DNA of 64,000 nucleotides from Anticarsia gemmatalis (Eukaryota; Arthropoda; Insecta; Lepidoptera; Erebidae): NCBI RefSeq assembly GCF_050436995.1, contig NC_134765.1, positions 3,995,501-4,059,500 on the forward strand. Reading direction: 5' to 3'. The notes under the pieces are model-generated. The model had not been told where the DNA came from. It saw nothing but the letters and a program-made list of their open reading frames with translations, and made no database searches. Below, in pieces: positions 1-12,800 of this stretch. The translations under genes and the position numbers were made by a program. How positions within the stretch are numbered: the stretch's first letter is position 1; each line of letters starts with the position of its first letter.

Positions 1-3000
1 ACATAATACTACCTCTTAACAATTATTATTGAGGTCCAAAAATGATAATTGAGAAGACTTACCGGAGTAGCTTACAATAAAAAAAAAATTTGAATGAATG
101 ATTTATAGTACTCTTGAACTAAATTAATATTTTTCAAATATCATCAAGGTCTTAAAACGTTCTATGTAAAACAAAAAACTGTTTTTGGAGTACCAAAATT
201 TAACCTTATACCAATCAATAATAATCACGAAAGGAAATCTTTAAAATTCCATAATTCAGTGTAATCTTGAAGCGGTCAAGACGAGGGGTGTGCCGCCCCT
301 GCGTGCCGTAGATTTATTTTAAACAATGTTCCCTCACAAACTGACCAGCGCTAACCCTTGGTTAAAATCTCTAACAGAGATGGTTTACATGGCACTTTTA
401 ACATTGACGGAAACATCCTAATTTTTTTCATGAGTTTATTGTACTTTTTAAAAATTCCTGCTTATAACATTTATAGTGGGCATTATTATATAGGTATAGG
501 TATTCTTTAAAAATAAATAGCTTTCATGCAAGAAAGGGATGAAAGTTGATACGCATAATATGTAGTCCCACTGGTCAGATAGTTTCTGGTGTCAAACATG
601 AGGATGTTTTTGAGGTTAAAATATAAACGTAAAAACAGCCCCATTAATAAGCATACGGTCAAATAAAAATACACATATATTATATAAGTAGTTCCTATCT
701 TTAATTCTATTATTTGACTAGCAAAAATTATAGGCACCCTAAGGTACATGTTACATAAGTTAATATTTATACGTTAGGTACTTTTAAATTCCACCACAGT
801 ATGTACCATGTTTACTAATCTTCTAAAATAAACAAAGTAACTGCGCAAAACAATCCATACATATAAAATTACTTGTTAATAAATTATACAATTATTCACT
901 ATAGTACTACTTCGTATGGTTTTACAACTGACCTCATTATCTGACTCATACACTTACATACAAAACGCAAGTATGTCTGTCCGTTTGTCCGTTCATGAGT
1001 TTCAGTTCATCTCTTTAATGAGGAAACCGCTGAACCGAATTTTAATATCAATTAGCTTTTTTGGCATAGTCCACAAGCAAAGATTTTCCACTTATAATAA
1101 TATTATGTGTTAATCCAGGTTTTAAACTATCTGTGTGACAAATTTTATCAAAATCAGCTTCATAAAGAGTAACAAACATACATACATTTTCTTCACAAAT
1201 ATTTGTGTTAAAAGCACTGTTTTGGTAGACTTACCACTGAAGGATTTTTGTCAGTCTCATATGAGTAAAGCAGCGGTCAAACACTAGTAGTTTTACTAAT
1301 AAATACTTGTAATCCGAACACTAATCATTTGTCAATACGATTGTATGATGATTAACAGTATTGTTTTTAAACAATGGACGGTCTAGACAAACAAAAAAAT
1401 AACAGGCTGTATTGATTTTTCATTTAAAATGTGTGGTTTTGAAGCTTTTGATTCGTCAAAGAATTTTGGTAACTGCGCACTCTCGAGGACTAATTAAGAA
1501 CTATAATATGTGCAGTTCCTCAATTTAATAAAAGCTTTTTCAAATTCTTTAAAGCTTAAATTGAATTCCTTCCTTAATTATTAAAAATTGCATGTTTTGA
1601 CCACAATTTTAGACTTGGAAAAACTCGATTCAATTTTTTTATAATTTTCAGAGATTTATTTGAATGATGGATACTTTTTAATGATATACGAGAAAATTTT
1701 AAAATTTTCTTTTTATGAAAATAAGTTTTTAACAAAAACATCTATAAAATATTCCATTTTAAGGAATGAAACCCCGAACAAAATGTCTATAAAACTGACT
1801 TGTCCCATATAAACCGTCTCTTATTCTAACTGTTTACTATCGTTTATCGGTAAATCTGATTTAGAAGGGTTACGATTCTTTATATATTTTAAACGTTATT
1901 AGTCCCTAAGGCGTAGTTACTTCAAGATAACGTTGCCGTTTTAAACCGTTGTTTGATTTCAAACGATTTTCTTTTTAAAATACTTTTGAAGAATAGGAGG
2001 AAAAGGAATGTTTTGATTGTGGAAATTGGCGTTTGAGTGCCTTGAAGACTTTTTGAAGATTAGAAAATTTACTACATGGTAACAAAAAAATTGAATTGAT
2101 TCCGAACGGTATTTATTTGGAAATAATTTGTACCATCGTAATTGTAGTTAAAGTAGATTTATCAAGAATTTTATATTATTGCAAAAGTCGATAAATAGTT
2201 TGAAAAACTAACAAACACTTTATCAATTTTAGAATTTACTTAGATACTTTTCTCAACATACTCAGTAATTTACTTTTCCCTGATCAAACAAAGTAGAGTC
2301 TAGAGTCTTCCAAAAAACCGTACATCCCGAAACCCAACCGTAACAAAAGATGGGAAGCTTTAAAAAAATCGTAAAAAGTTCCAATTTTGCAATGGCCTTA
2401 CTCAGGTGTCGATAAAGTTGTCTCACGGGGCTACCGGTGATCGTCGTAAAACCGAAACGCTTAGTTGGCACCTACGGTTTTACGGTTTTTATCGACGCTG
2501 ATGTGTAAGCGCCCTAATGGTTTATGGAATAGGTGTGATTTCCTTGATTATACAAGTAAATGGGAAGAAAGAGGTTGAGAATTTGATATTGGATTAATCG
2601 ATACGTAAGCTTTTAAAAGTAATTGGGTCAACACAATAGAGCTGCTTTTTTTTGCTGCTCCTTACCACGATATTTAAGTTTTATTAATTGTTAATTGTGC
2701 TAATAAAACAAAAAATTACTTGCTGCTATAAGAATAGCCAACTTTTTACTAGCAAACTGTATAACGAACTAGGCACTAATGAACTAAGTATTAAGTATCA
2801 ATGATTAGTAACTAATTACATAAAACTAAAACTTTTTTTATTAAACTTAATAATTAGAAAACCTTTGAATATAATAATACCCTACTAAAACATATCAAAA
2901 CTTTTAAACCAGTCATTTCATAACAAAAACCCTGCTACAAAAATTCAAATTAAACAAAGGAATTCTTAAAGAGCATTCATTTAAATAAAAATAAGTGAAT

Positions 3001-3633
3001 TTTAAGCGGTGGGTTGACTTATGATTAGCACCGCCCCGGGGCGGGCCGGGGTGTGGTCGGGGCACACCCACCAGATAAAATACTGACTGTTTTACCTGTA
3101 TATTACAGTTTTGTTTTACATTAAGGGCTTTTGATGAAAATGTAGAGAAAATATTGTAATAAGTACCTATTTCAGTATATACGGTCGTACTCATGTAGTC
3201 TCTTCTACAGAAATGATTTGACAAACTACAGAAATGACTGCAAAATGCGTGTTTTCTTGATGGTTAGTTGTTTTCATTTCATTTAGGCCAATGAACTGTA
3301 TCTAATAGGTTGACAAAATCTTCGTACTTTAGATCAAAATATATATCGTTGGATAAAGCAATGCCTTGTGTCATGTAATGTGTAATCGTCCAATTTTGGC
3401 CAGAAAGGTTTCACGCTATCTCGGAGTGTAGGTTTAGTAGTCCCATATACGTCCTCTGGGTACCATCAAATCTCAGTTAACCGGATAAAAAGCAGTTTAA
3501 GTAAACTTGTAAATCGAAAATACCGTCAATCTACTACCCATAGTAAAAAATTAGAGCACAGAAAACCCCAACATAGAACTCTCCAAACCACGACTAAAAA
3601 TCTTCTTTAACTAACCTAAACCTTCCATTACAG
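1..3633 (+). other. trh intron upstream of the bHLH exon
   Basis: AT-rich, with no supported coding exon on either strand. Contains a short fragment at about 905-1190 with 'tctgtccgtttgtccg' and 'accgctgaaccgaatttt', the degenerate tail type of lepidopteran non-LTR-like repeats. Also contains a very GC-rich patch at 3028-3072. The open frames here are short and low-complexity. Confidence 0.6.
3028..3072. other. extreme GC patch with nested palindromes
   Basis: caccgccccggggcgggccg, then gggtgtggtcggggcacacc. Contains gccccggggc and ggtgtg...cacacc. Isolated in AT-rich intron; perhaps a fragment of a GC-rich retroposon like the one at 47.7 kb. Confidence 0.35.
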
Positions 3634-3872
3634 CATCCTCGAGCTCCGAAAAGAGAAAAGCCGAGACGCAGCCCGTTCGAGACGAGGGAAGGAGAACTAT
3701 GAGTTCTATGAGCTGGCGAAGATGCTGCCTCTCCCGGCCGCGATCACTAGCCAGCTGGACAAGGCGTCCATTATAAGGCTGACTATAAGCTACCTCAAGT
3801 TACGAGACTTCTCAGGACATGGGGACCCGCCGTGGAGTCGGGACCCACCGCCCAGTAGTAAGGCACTTAAAG
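3634..3872 (+). CDS. trh: trh exon: bHLH domain
   Basis: Acceptor ttacag before 3634 and donor gtatgt after 3872. It enters with one base (C) finishing a codon and leaves with one base of the next. It encodes 79 full codons starting ILELRKEKSRDAARSRRGKE and ending in the linker PPPSSKALK. The basic region contacts DNA; the helix-loop-helix (ELAKMLPLPAAITSQLDKAS, then IIRLTISYLKLRDF) dimerises with Tango/ARNT. No plausible upstream coding exon was seen in 1-3633. Confidence 0.96.
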
Positions 3873-6800
3873 GTATGTACCTAATATTTGAAATTTAATT
3901 TTGTTGTTTACTAAGATAACAGTCGTGCCACGTCAAAGTCCTTTCGGGCGGCTTTAACTATCGTATGTATAGAAGAAGATTTTGATTAGGTATGTTTTTG
4001 GGCAGACTCTTTAACTATGGACTCTAGTTTATGAATTGTTCTTAAAAAAATAAGTTATTGTTGTTAATTAACAGAAATACTAAGCATTTCTAACTAAGCA
4101 TTTGATTACCAAACTATTTTGATACCGAAACATCGCTCAACGGATCATTAAACCAGTACAATGGTAAAATTGTTTAACATTGAATCCCCGCATATTTATC
4201 AAACAAAAAAACCATTTGGCAACGTTTAAGACACATCATTAGCAAGCCAAACCAAATAATAAAGCTTACAATACACTTACAACATCTTAAACGAATTAAT
4301 TCACTCACTAAAGTCCAATTATAATAAACTTCACACCAAAATAACCGTAATCCTTCACAATTCAGTTTAAACACAATTGTACCCTTAACTATGCAAAATG
4401 ATAGACTAGCTTTAAAATAACTGAGGAGGGTTGCAAATCTGATTTGTGTTCGTCATGTCATTGTGTTGTAACCGCGTTACTGTCACCCCTTGTACCGATG
4501 GCAGAGACGTAATGTCCACAGAAATTACGAAATATAGAGATCCTAAAAACAAGATGGGAATGTAAAAAATAGGTTTCGTTTTTATTAGTTTTTTGTCAAA
4601 ATGGTGAAGTTTTAATCTTTGTAAGGTTTTTGGCAGTATCCACAGAAAGGACAGTAGAGATGTGTACAGGTGAATTAAAGTCAGAAAACTTTGTGAAAAA
4701 TAAGAATATAATTTGATAGCTTCTTGGTGGAGAAAAAGCAGTCTGATAAAAACTGTCCTAGTGGGCCAGAATTTGTATTTCTTATTAGAAAACTCGGTTA
4801 AAATATCAAAGAAATATAATATTGAAAGTAGAAAATACAACCAATTATTTTTTGTTAAATCGTTTTGAACGAAACAGAAAAAGACATAAAAAGAAAAACG
4901 TTAAAACAAGATAAATAATTTTACGACGAAAAAATATTCAATATAAAATGCATTTACAATATCAAAATTTAATTATAAAAAATATTTTTCACAAAAAATG
5001 GTAATACAGAAAATGATTTTGTCAAACAAAAAACAGAAACAAATAGACTTTGCACAGTGGGCGAAAATCACAGCTAGTCTGGGCAAAAAAACGTCGCGGT
5101 TGAATCAGAACACAGGGTACTGAAGCGTATTCACAAATAAATGCGCCTAGGGACTGATTCACCGCAGTGCGTCAAATAAAATAACACTACCTACTTCTAC
5201 ATATGCGACTATGCGTGTTTGGACAAAAAATGCGTTTGAGTCAACAATGACTGATTGATCGTTGCGGTTTGGTTTTAGGAATTAAATGCATGACTGTATA
5301 AAGCTTTGAAATTGACGTACGGGTGCTAGAATTGGTTAGCGTAAGCGGAAAATAAAATTCATGTTGAGGTAGGAATTACAAGTTATTTTTCCTCTAGTAA
5401 GTATTTTAATATGGTTAGCATCCATGTAGTTACGTGTTACCTGAAACTACATTATAATATATGAGTTCAAACTGGCCGTAGAACACTGGTTTAACTAAAA
5501 CTTTGTGAAAAATATTGTTAAAGATTCTTGTTGGAAAACCCACCACAGTCTTTAAATAGGATACTGGCATAGTTTTCGTCATGGCTTGTAATAATATATG
5601 TATATGCTGATAAAATTACAAATCAATCAAGTCAATATAAGGCTAGTCCACATTACAATCAAAGCTAAAGCCTTATACTCACTGAAGGTATGTGAATAAT
5701 GAATGCATTTGTTTAATTGATAAGTTAGTTGTAATTCATCAACAATGGCTATATTAAGTCATCGTTGTTAACGTAATAATATAAACTTAGAAATGATTAA
5801 TTTACTTACGTGCTAAGAATAATGTTGACAATCGTGTTCAGATACAATCTTCTGAGAACTTACCTGAAAAGTTTACGAAGTGATATGAGATAAATAATTT
5901 ATTTGCCGTTTTGCAATTTATATGGCCCTAGGTTGGCAACATATCGTGAAATAATAAAATATGGAATGTCATTATTAAAATTAAAACAATATTTATTTTT
6001 ATGAAATAATCTTTGATTGTAGTGCAAATTTAATTTAGTGTTTAAGCATACTAGTGCGTAGGTATATTAACAAAAATTTGGACAAATGCTCTAAACACTA
6101 GCTTAGAGCATTTCTTCCAAATTTGAGACGCATTCGCTTTTTCAAATAACAAAATAGCCCAGCGACTGTTATCTAATCTCATCGTAACTTACCAAAACTT
6201 ATAAGACAGACAATTTTATTTCTAAACAGACACTCAAAAACCGAGGGGAACAAATCTGTAAAACCAAAATTTTCCCAATAACAAGCATCCACACACTGTT
6301 ACCTTGACAAAGAGCTTTTTTAACGCACAGTGTGCCTAAATTCGTAACAAGTGTACCAATAAAACGCCCCACGACAAATCCAATTTTGGCCCCTAATGCG
6401 CTTAATGCGACCACGGGGCGAATCTCTACGCATGCCACTGTCATTTTAACTCAATTTTGAAGGTACGACTACGTATTCAAATAAAAATATTCAAGACAAT
6501 AAAACATGAGCGTTTAGGGGTGTCAAAATTGTCTAACAAAATGTTATTGTGTGTATAAATTTTGTAGTTCAAATACACTCGCGTATGCAATAAAGATTTG
6601 TAAGGGAATTTAGGGAAATATACTCGAGCATCGTAAAATTTTGTGAGTCTGCGTTTTATTTGAAATGCGGCTCATGTGGTGCATCGAAATTGTGACAATT
6701 TATTAGGCACATACATCACTTATGCGCTTCTGGGGGCTATATTTTGAAACAATATTTGGTGTACTTCAAAATAATATTAAGTGTCTTTATGAGTAAAATA

Positions 6801-9800
6801 AATCTACCCAATTTGCCATGGAAAAACTTGTAAGTAAATAATGTAAGCAAGGAAGTAAGACAGCATACTAAAACGCTTTGAGAAACAAAAATTAGATAGG
6901 AGTTTGGATCATATTTAATGTGCCACTGTACAATCTCTATAGCTTGTATTGTAATTAGTCTTAACTCTATTAATCTTTGTACAACAATCTCAACTACCAA
7001 TACACATAAAAACAATAGGTGACGCAAAAGTATAAAAGTTATGCTAAACAATACGTTTATTGATGCAAAGACCTTAATTCTTTGTTCAGTTTCATCACCA
7101 CAAAGCATTTAATTAAACATTCTTAGTAACAAGATCAACGGAATCCAAAATTTCCAACAAGATTATCTAATAATACATCTGTCAACATCCAAATTGTAAA
7201 ATACACCTTTAAAAATATCTTAATTAATTCGTTAGGGGTGTCCCCTACTCGCCCAATGTAACAATACGCCGTGAATTGGGACAAAATTTTTAATCTAATC
7301 AATTAACAATCAGTGCAAGCGATATACCGCTTGTTAGTACTGGGTATTTGGCGAACGTGACTTGTGTATTTAAATTTGTACTGGGGTTCGTTTGACGATT
7401 TTGTCTGGCTCGTTTAATTGATGGTACCACTGTGCGTCTTGTGGTTGCACGTTGGCTTTAATTTAGTGATGCTTTGGATATTCAAATGCCTTAAAAGATG
7501 TATACGGGGCGGATTTTAATTAAATTTGTTACACTGATAGCTTATATCCTAGATTGAAACAGGATACTTTTTTTACCTTGGAAAATCTTTTTACGCGGAG
7601 GAAGTTGCGAACAGAAGTTAGTAAGATGTAAAACTAAAATTTAAACTATTTGACATTCTAATGTATTTGACACAGAACGTCAACGATGTCAATTTTACGG
7701 CTATTACATGTGTGTAATGGGTTATAATTGAGTGATAGGCATCTAGCACCGGATGGTAGGCTGATTGAGCTCAGATTTGTATGATGGAACGTAATTATGG
7801 GTAGTGAACTTAATTGTGATATCGTTTATCCTATAGCTACTGTGCAGGTGTTTTGGATTGGAAATGAGAGAGGATCTTGGCGAGTAGAATAAAGTATCAA
7901 GTGTAGAGTAACAAATACAAAAGTAGAAAATATGGTCAGTCGGTAAATTTCTTAATTGATAATCGTTATCAGATTTTTCTTAGTACTGTGGTGTTTGTTT
8001 AACATACGAGACAAAATTGGAAGATTTTGCCATGTAGTCGTATGTTCTCATAAATCTGTTGGAAATTTTTAACTTTTAACTTGACTCTTTAAATTGGCAA
8101 TTTGAAAAATATTTTTAACAAATGTTACATATAAACATACATCCTCAAAGCCTTGCAAGTCTAAGTCAACCTTCAAACACTCAACCGGGTACATTTTACC
8201 CCATACCCGGCATTCCAAAACACAATCTCTCGCCATACATCATACATCTAATCGAAGGCAACAGCGGCCATATTTCTCAATACACAAGACAAGCTAGATA
8301 AATTCGACAAATTAACTTCTGTGTAAACACATGTTTCGTTCCCCATATTGCCGTTTGGTGGCAGCACTTGATTTATAGCAGTAGGGCGTCGGCGATGCCA
8401 GCGGACGGACGTGTGATTTTAACTGGTTGTTCATGTTAATGTTTTATGAGGTTGTATTGGTTGTTGTGGTATGTTATGTTGGTGATGATTCGGTGCGATT
8501 AGCTATTTATTACTTTTTTGCTTGTCTGCAAACATACTACTTTAAGAAAATTGATTTTTCATCATCCATGATTCCTGTGTGAAATAAGTAAAAATTTGCG
8601 TGTGTTTGTGCAGTTTTGCATTGCTGCTGTTTTTCATGTTTATTGTTAGTCAATAAAAGGACCCAAGCTGCCTCAGGCTTCCTAGTTTGGGAGGAGATGG
8701 TTGCCCAGCAGATAGACAATAATGGGTTAAAAAAAATGTAAATTAATCAGATCCGTAAAGTTGTAAAAAGAAAATTGAATCCCAATAACCCACTCCCCAA
8801 TAACTGTTAAGCTACTACTTAATTATATTTAAAACAATATAATAGAAACATCCCTTAACATCCCAATAACTTACAATAACAGATTTTCACATTGTAAAAT
8901 ATAGAAAAATATATAAAACAAGTTACCCTGACCAGGCGGGAGTTGGCGTTATAATTCACGTCCGTTCCTTAATACAGGACGTTCGTAAATCATACCGTGG
9001 CACATCTGCCGACGAAATAGAAAAATAACAATAAATAAAGGGAAAATAGTGCCCCGCGCGCGACACACGGGCTGCTGAGATATATGAGAACCTTCGAACA
9101 TATTGCTGGTTTACAATTAGAAATAAAAATGTATTTATCTTAGGCAATTGTATACGGGTAATGAGATTTGAAAAATCTAATTAAGAGCCGCATAATTAGA
9201 TGGTGTCAAAATTTTAAGGTTAAATTTTATAAAGAAACCCATGAGAATATGGGTATCAGTACGGTTTTATGCAACTTTACTATCGGAAGTTCTATCTACC
9301 TCTAGATTTTTAAAGGTATCCCTTATAAGATCTAGAGATAGATTCATGCAGATTTTTTAAACTAGAAAATATACCACCACAAATATCTTAAGATACAGCA
9401 AAACCCTCTAAATATCTAATTCACAGTTCACCATAGAATAAATAACAAAACTCTTACTCAAGGCATTCTCGGACCCTCGGCTCCGGCTCAATAAGCTAAC
9501 CCTTCCGCTAATCCGGTTCATAATGAACTCCGTGCGAGAACACCCGGATATAATTAAATACCGGCAACCGTCTTATTATAATGTAAGGAGCATTGTGTTG
9601 AATACTTGATAAACGTATATACTTATACTCGAAAATGTATGTGCCAGGAACATTACCTTCCAAATGGTTTCATAGAAAGTTTTATGTACGCTTGATTTAG
9701 TCATTTGTATTTAATTAATGGGTTATAGACTGTATTTAACAGACATGACTACTTTGTTAATGTAGTGCCGGAAATCTGTTTTTTAATAGGAATTGATTTA

Positions 9801-12800
9801 GGTTGGGAAATCATTGGTTGATTTGTAATAGGTTTGGTTTTTATAGTGTCATGCAATAATGTATGGAAAATCTGCATCAGAGGATGTTTAAACCTAAAAT
9901 ATAATCATTTTGCTTAATCTTTCAATCACTTTTGTTTTTTCTTTATTGGTTGGTGAACCGATGGTCAGGCTTTAAACCAGACAATGTCATTACTTGAACC
10001 TGCTTTTCACGTGATTGTCAAAATTGCGATCCACTAGTTCAACAAAGTCATAGCAGTAGAACTATCAAAAATCTTTTAGCACTAATATAACTTACAAAAT
10101 AATTTCAGAAAACAATCAAAACTTATTCACGGAAAAACAGTAAACGAGTGCTTTCAATCTACAGCGTGCGTTTTTGTACCCTCGTCGGTGCATCACAATC
10201 ATCACCCTGTTCTATATTGACGGTACGTGTTCCGAATTCCGGATCACTTTCCGGATTTTGTAGCTATTTTTATTCGGTATTGATCGAAAGCCGGACGGTA
10301 TTTTGTACCCTGTCGCGGCTGAAGGGTTGCCCGCCCGTGTAATTGCCTAGTTACAATTCATTATTGTTTCCGAATTGTGATTTTTTTTTATTTTCGGCTA
10401 GTTGAGGGTGGATTTTTTGGGATGGTCAGTTTTTATGGGTATCCTATGTATTTTTGTGGGAAGAGCTTTTAGTATTGATATTTTGTTATGAGTATTTTTT
10501 ACTTTCATAGTTATTTAAAATGTCGCATGGAAAACAGGTCGCGCAATGGACAGACAATAAGTTGAAATACTTATTAATAAAATATCTTAATTATTAAAGT
10601 TTGTTTCTAAAAATAGAGTTTGTAAGGTGTCGATAAAATAATATCTTACAGTTCCTCTTATTATGGCAAAACTGAGCTGATCTTCTTCTAAAAAGACATC
10701 AAACATCGATGCATCAAATATTGATTTTATTTCGATAAATATTCTGGGTGTCAAATAAAGAGCCTGGGATCACAAAGGGCGGTAATTCTTCATTAGACGC
10801 TGCAAGTTCCGGTCAAGTGGCGCCCCCAAGGGTTGCCAATCAACGCTGCAACGCCTCTAACTTGTGTTATTTTTGAGGGTAGCCCAACATCTTTAAAGAA
10901 ACTAAAGTCTTGGGTATTTATTTCATGGTGTTTATGTGTGCCAAGATTATTGAGGAAGTTTCAATCAGGTTATTCCTTTCTTGAATGATACTCTAGCTTT
11001 AAGATAAATGAAGTCATTGTTGATAGTCAGCGTAGTTCTCAGTAGAGATAGGAACTAAATATTCGAGCTGACAAAAGGAACAGTGGTAGAATATCGCTCC
11101 AATTTTATATATCCTTAATAATAATAATCCTTATCCTTTTTTATCCTTGATAATTAATCCCTAGATTGCAAATATTCAAAGTACCATCGCTGATATTTAC
11201 CATACCAAGGACCATTAACTCTTAGCTATTACCTAGTAAGTGGCACATAATAAAACAATTTTCAAAAACCTAAATATTTTACGGTAAAAAAATCTATTAC
11301 TTTCCCCCTATCTGTACATTATTTCAACACTATCCAAAAAACTGTCCAAAGCGTCCACTTGTAGCCACTCAAAGCCCCTATATTAGTGTGTTTTATTTAA
11401 TTTCGCCTTAAGCCAACATTGTGCTAAAGTAAATGTTGGTCCCGACCGCACATGTCCGATGTACAAATACGACCAAATTATTGGCCGCCATCGATAAATA
11501 TTGCAATGAGCGTTTACGGGTTTGGTCAATGTGTAGGGACGGACGTTTTGATAGTGAGATTTTTGCTTACGTTTCGTTTTGAAATTTGTTATTACAAATA
11601 AATTGTATATTTTTTTAATAAAAAGTAGAGTAATGAAGAAATAATGCAGGAGAGGATTAGTAACAGTATCTGTAAAAAGTAGTAAAAATGGTGTCACAGC
11701 TTATACCTACGTGATTTTGTGCTGAAATAAAAAGTTTGTTGTTTGATCCCAAATATTCTTCTATACGAATATAATTATTTCCACGAAAAACTTTATGAGC
11801 ATCGGTGGTTTAGCCGTGAAAGCGAACCAGACAGATCTTCGCATTTATGACATTAGTATGTATTTATCAAGTATTTTAACATCTTTTTATTTATTTATTA
11901 ATCAATGATACAATTGACTTACGTACTGACTTTGTATATATAGTGTAAAGTAAATGAATCACAAAAATACTCTAGCCCAAATGAGATTAACATTGGTCTA
12001 CTAGTCAATGGCCAGTTCATTACGTCTTGTGTGAGATGCGCCCTCATTTGATATCAGATCGATCGCTGGTTAGTAAGTGTTGACCATCTTTAGGGTGCTT
12101 TATTAAATTTACCGACCAACTGGACTGTGTGTTTTAGTAGTATTCAGCAAGGGGAAGAAAATCTTTGGGATTATTTTTGTTTTTAAATGATTTAGATAGT
12201 TGGTTTTTATTTTTTATAAAACCACTTCACTGAGAAACTTTTTGTGCGTGGTGGCGCCACTGAGCACGACACTTAGCATTAAGTTTTAAGAATTGTTATG
12301 TTATTTTCTAATATTCGACTGATTGTATTTTTATAAGGTAGATAATAAGACAAGAATTGTAAATATATATACTTTATTTAAGAAATTGTACAGAAATACA
12401 CTAAAAATTGTTAATTAATGTAAGCGGCTCTCGTCGCAGTCAAGTTTCCTAGTACTTAAGCTTTTGTCCAAAATGTCTTACTGGAATCCTATTGGCTAAA
12501 ATGCGGGGATTCTAATTGGTCCATTTTTATCGGCCAATAAGAGGGCCTACATTTATTTTGAGCATTTTGTATAAATATGGTGGCCATTTGTACTAGCAAC
12601 ACAGTCCACAGCTAGCATCGAAACAATAAGGATCTGAAAATAAACTTTCTTCAAACCGCAAGAAGTCTTCTTATTTACCGGCACAGCATAATGTACCCAG
12701 TACACTTTTTATCTTTAGACTATTACTATTTACAAAGTAAATGGACTTGTCTGACGATATTCATAAGATTAGAATATAGTGACGTTGTTATGTTTCTGCC

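Noticed and set aside
4412..4840. 142-codon minus-strand frame, the longest outside the trh terminal exon
   Set aside because: Its product is Phe/Leu/Ile-rich, as expected from reverse-reading AT-rich intron. No homologous motif or splice context.
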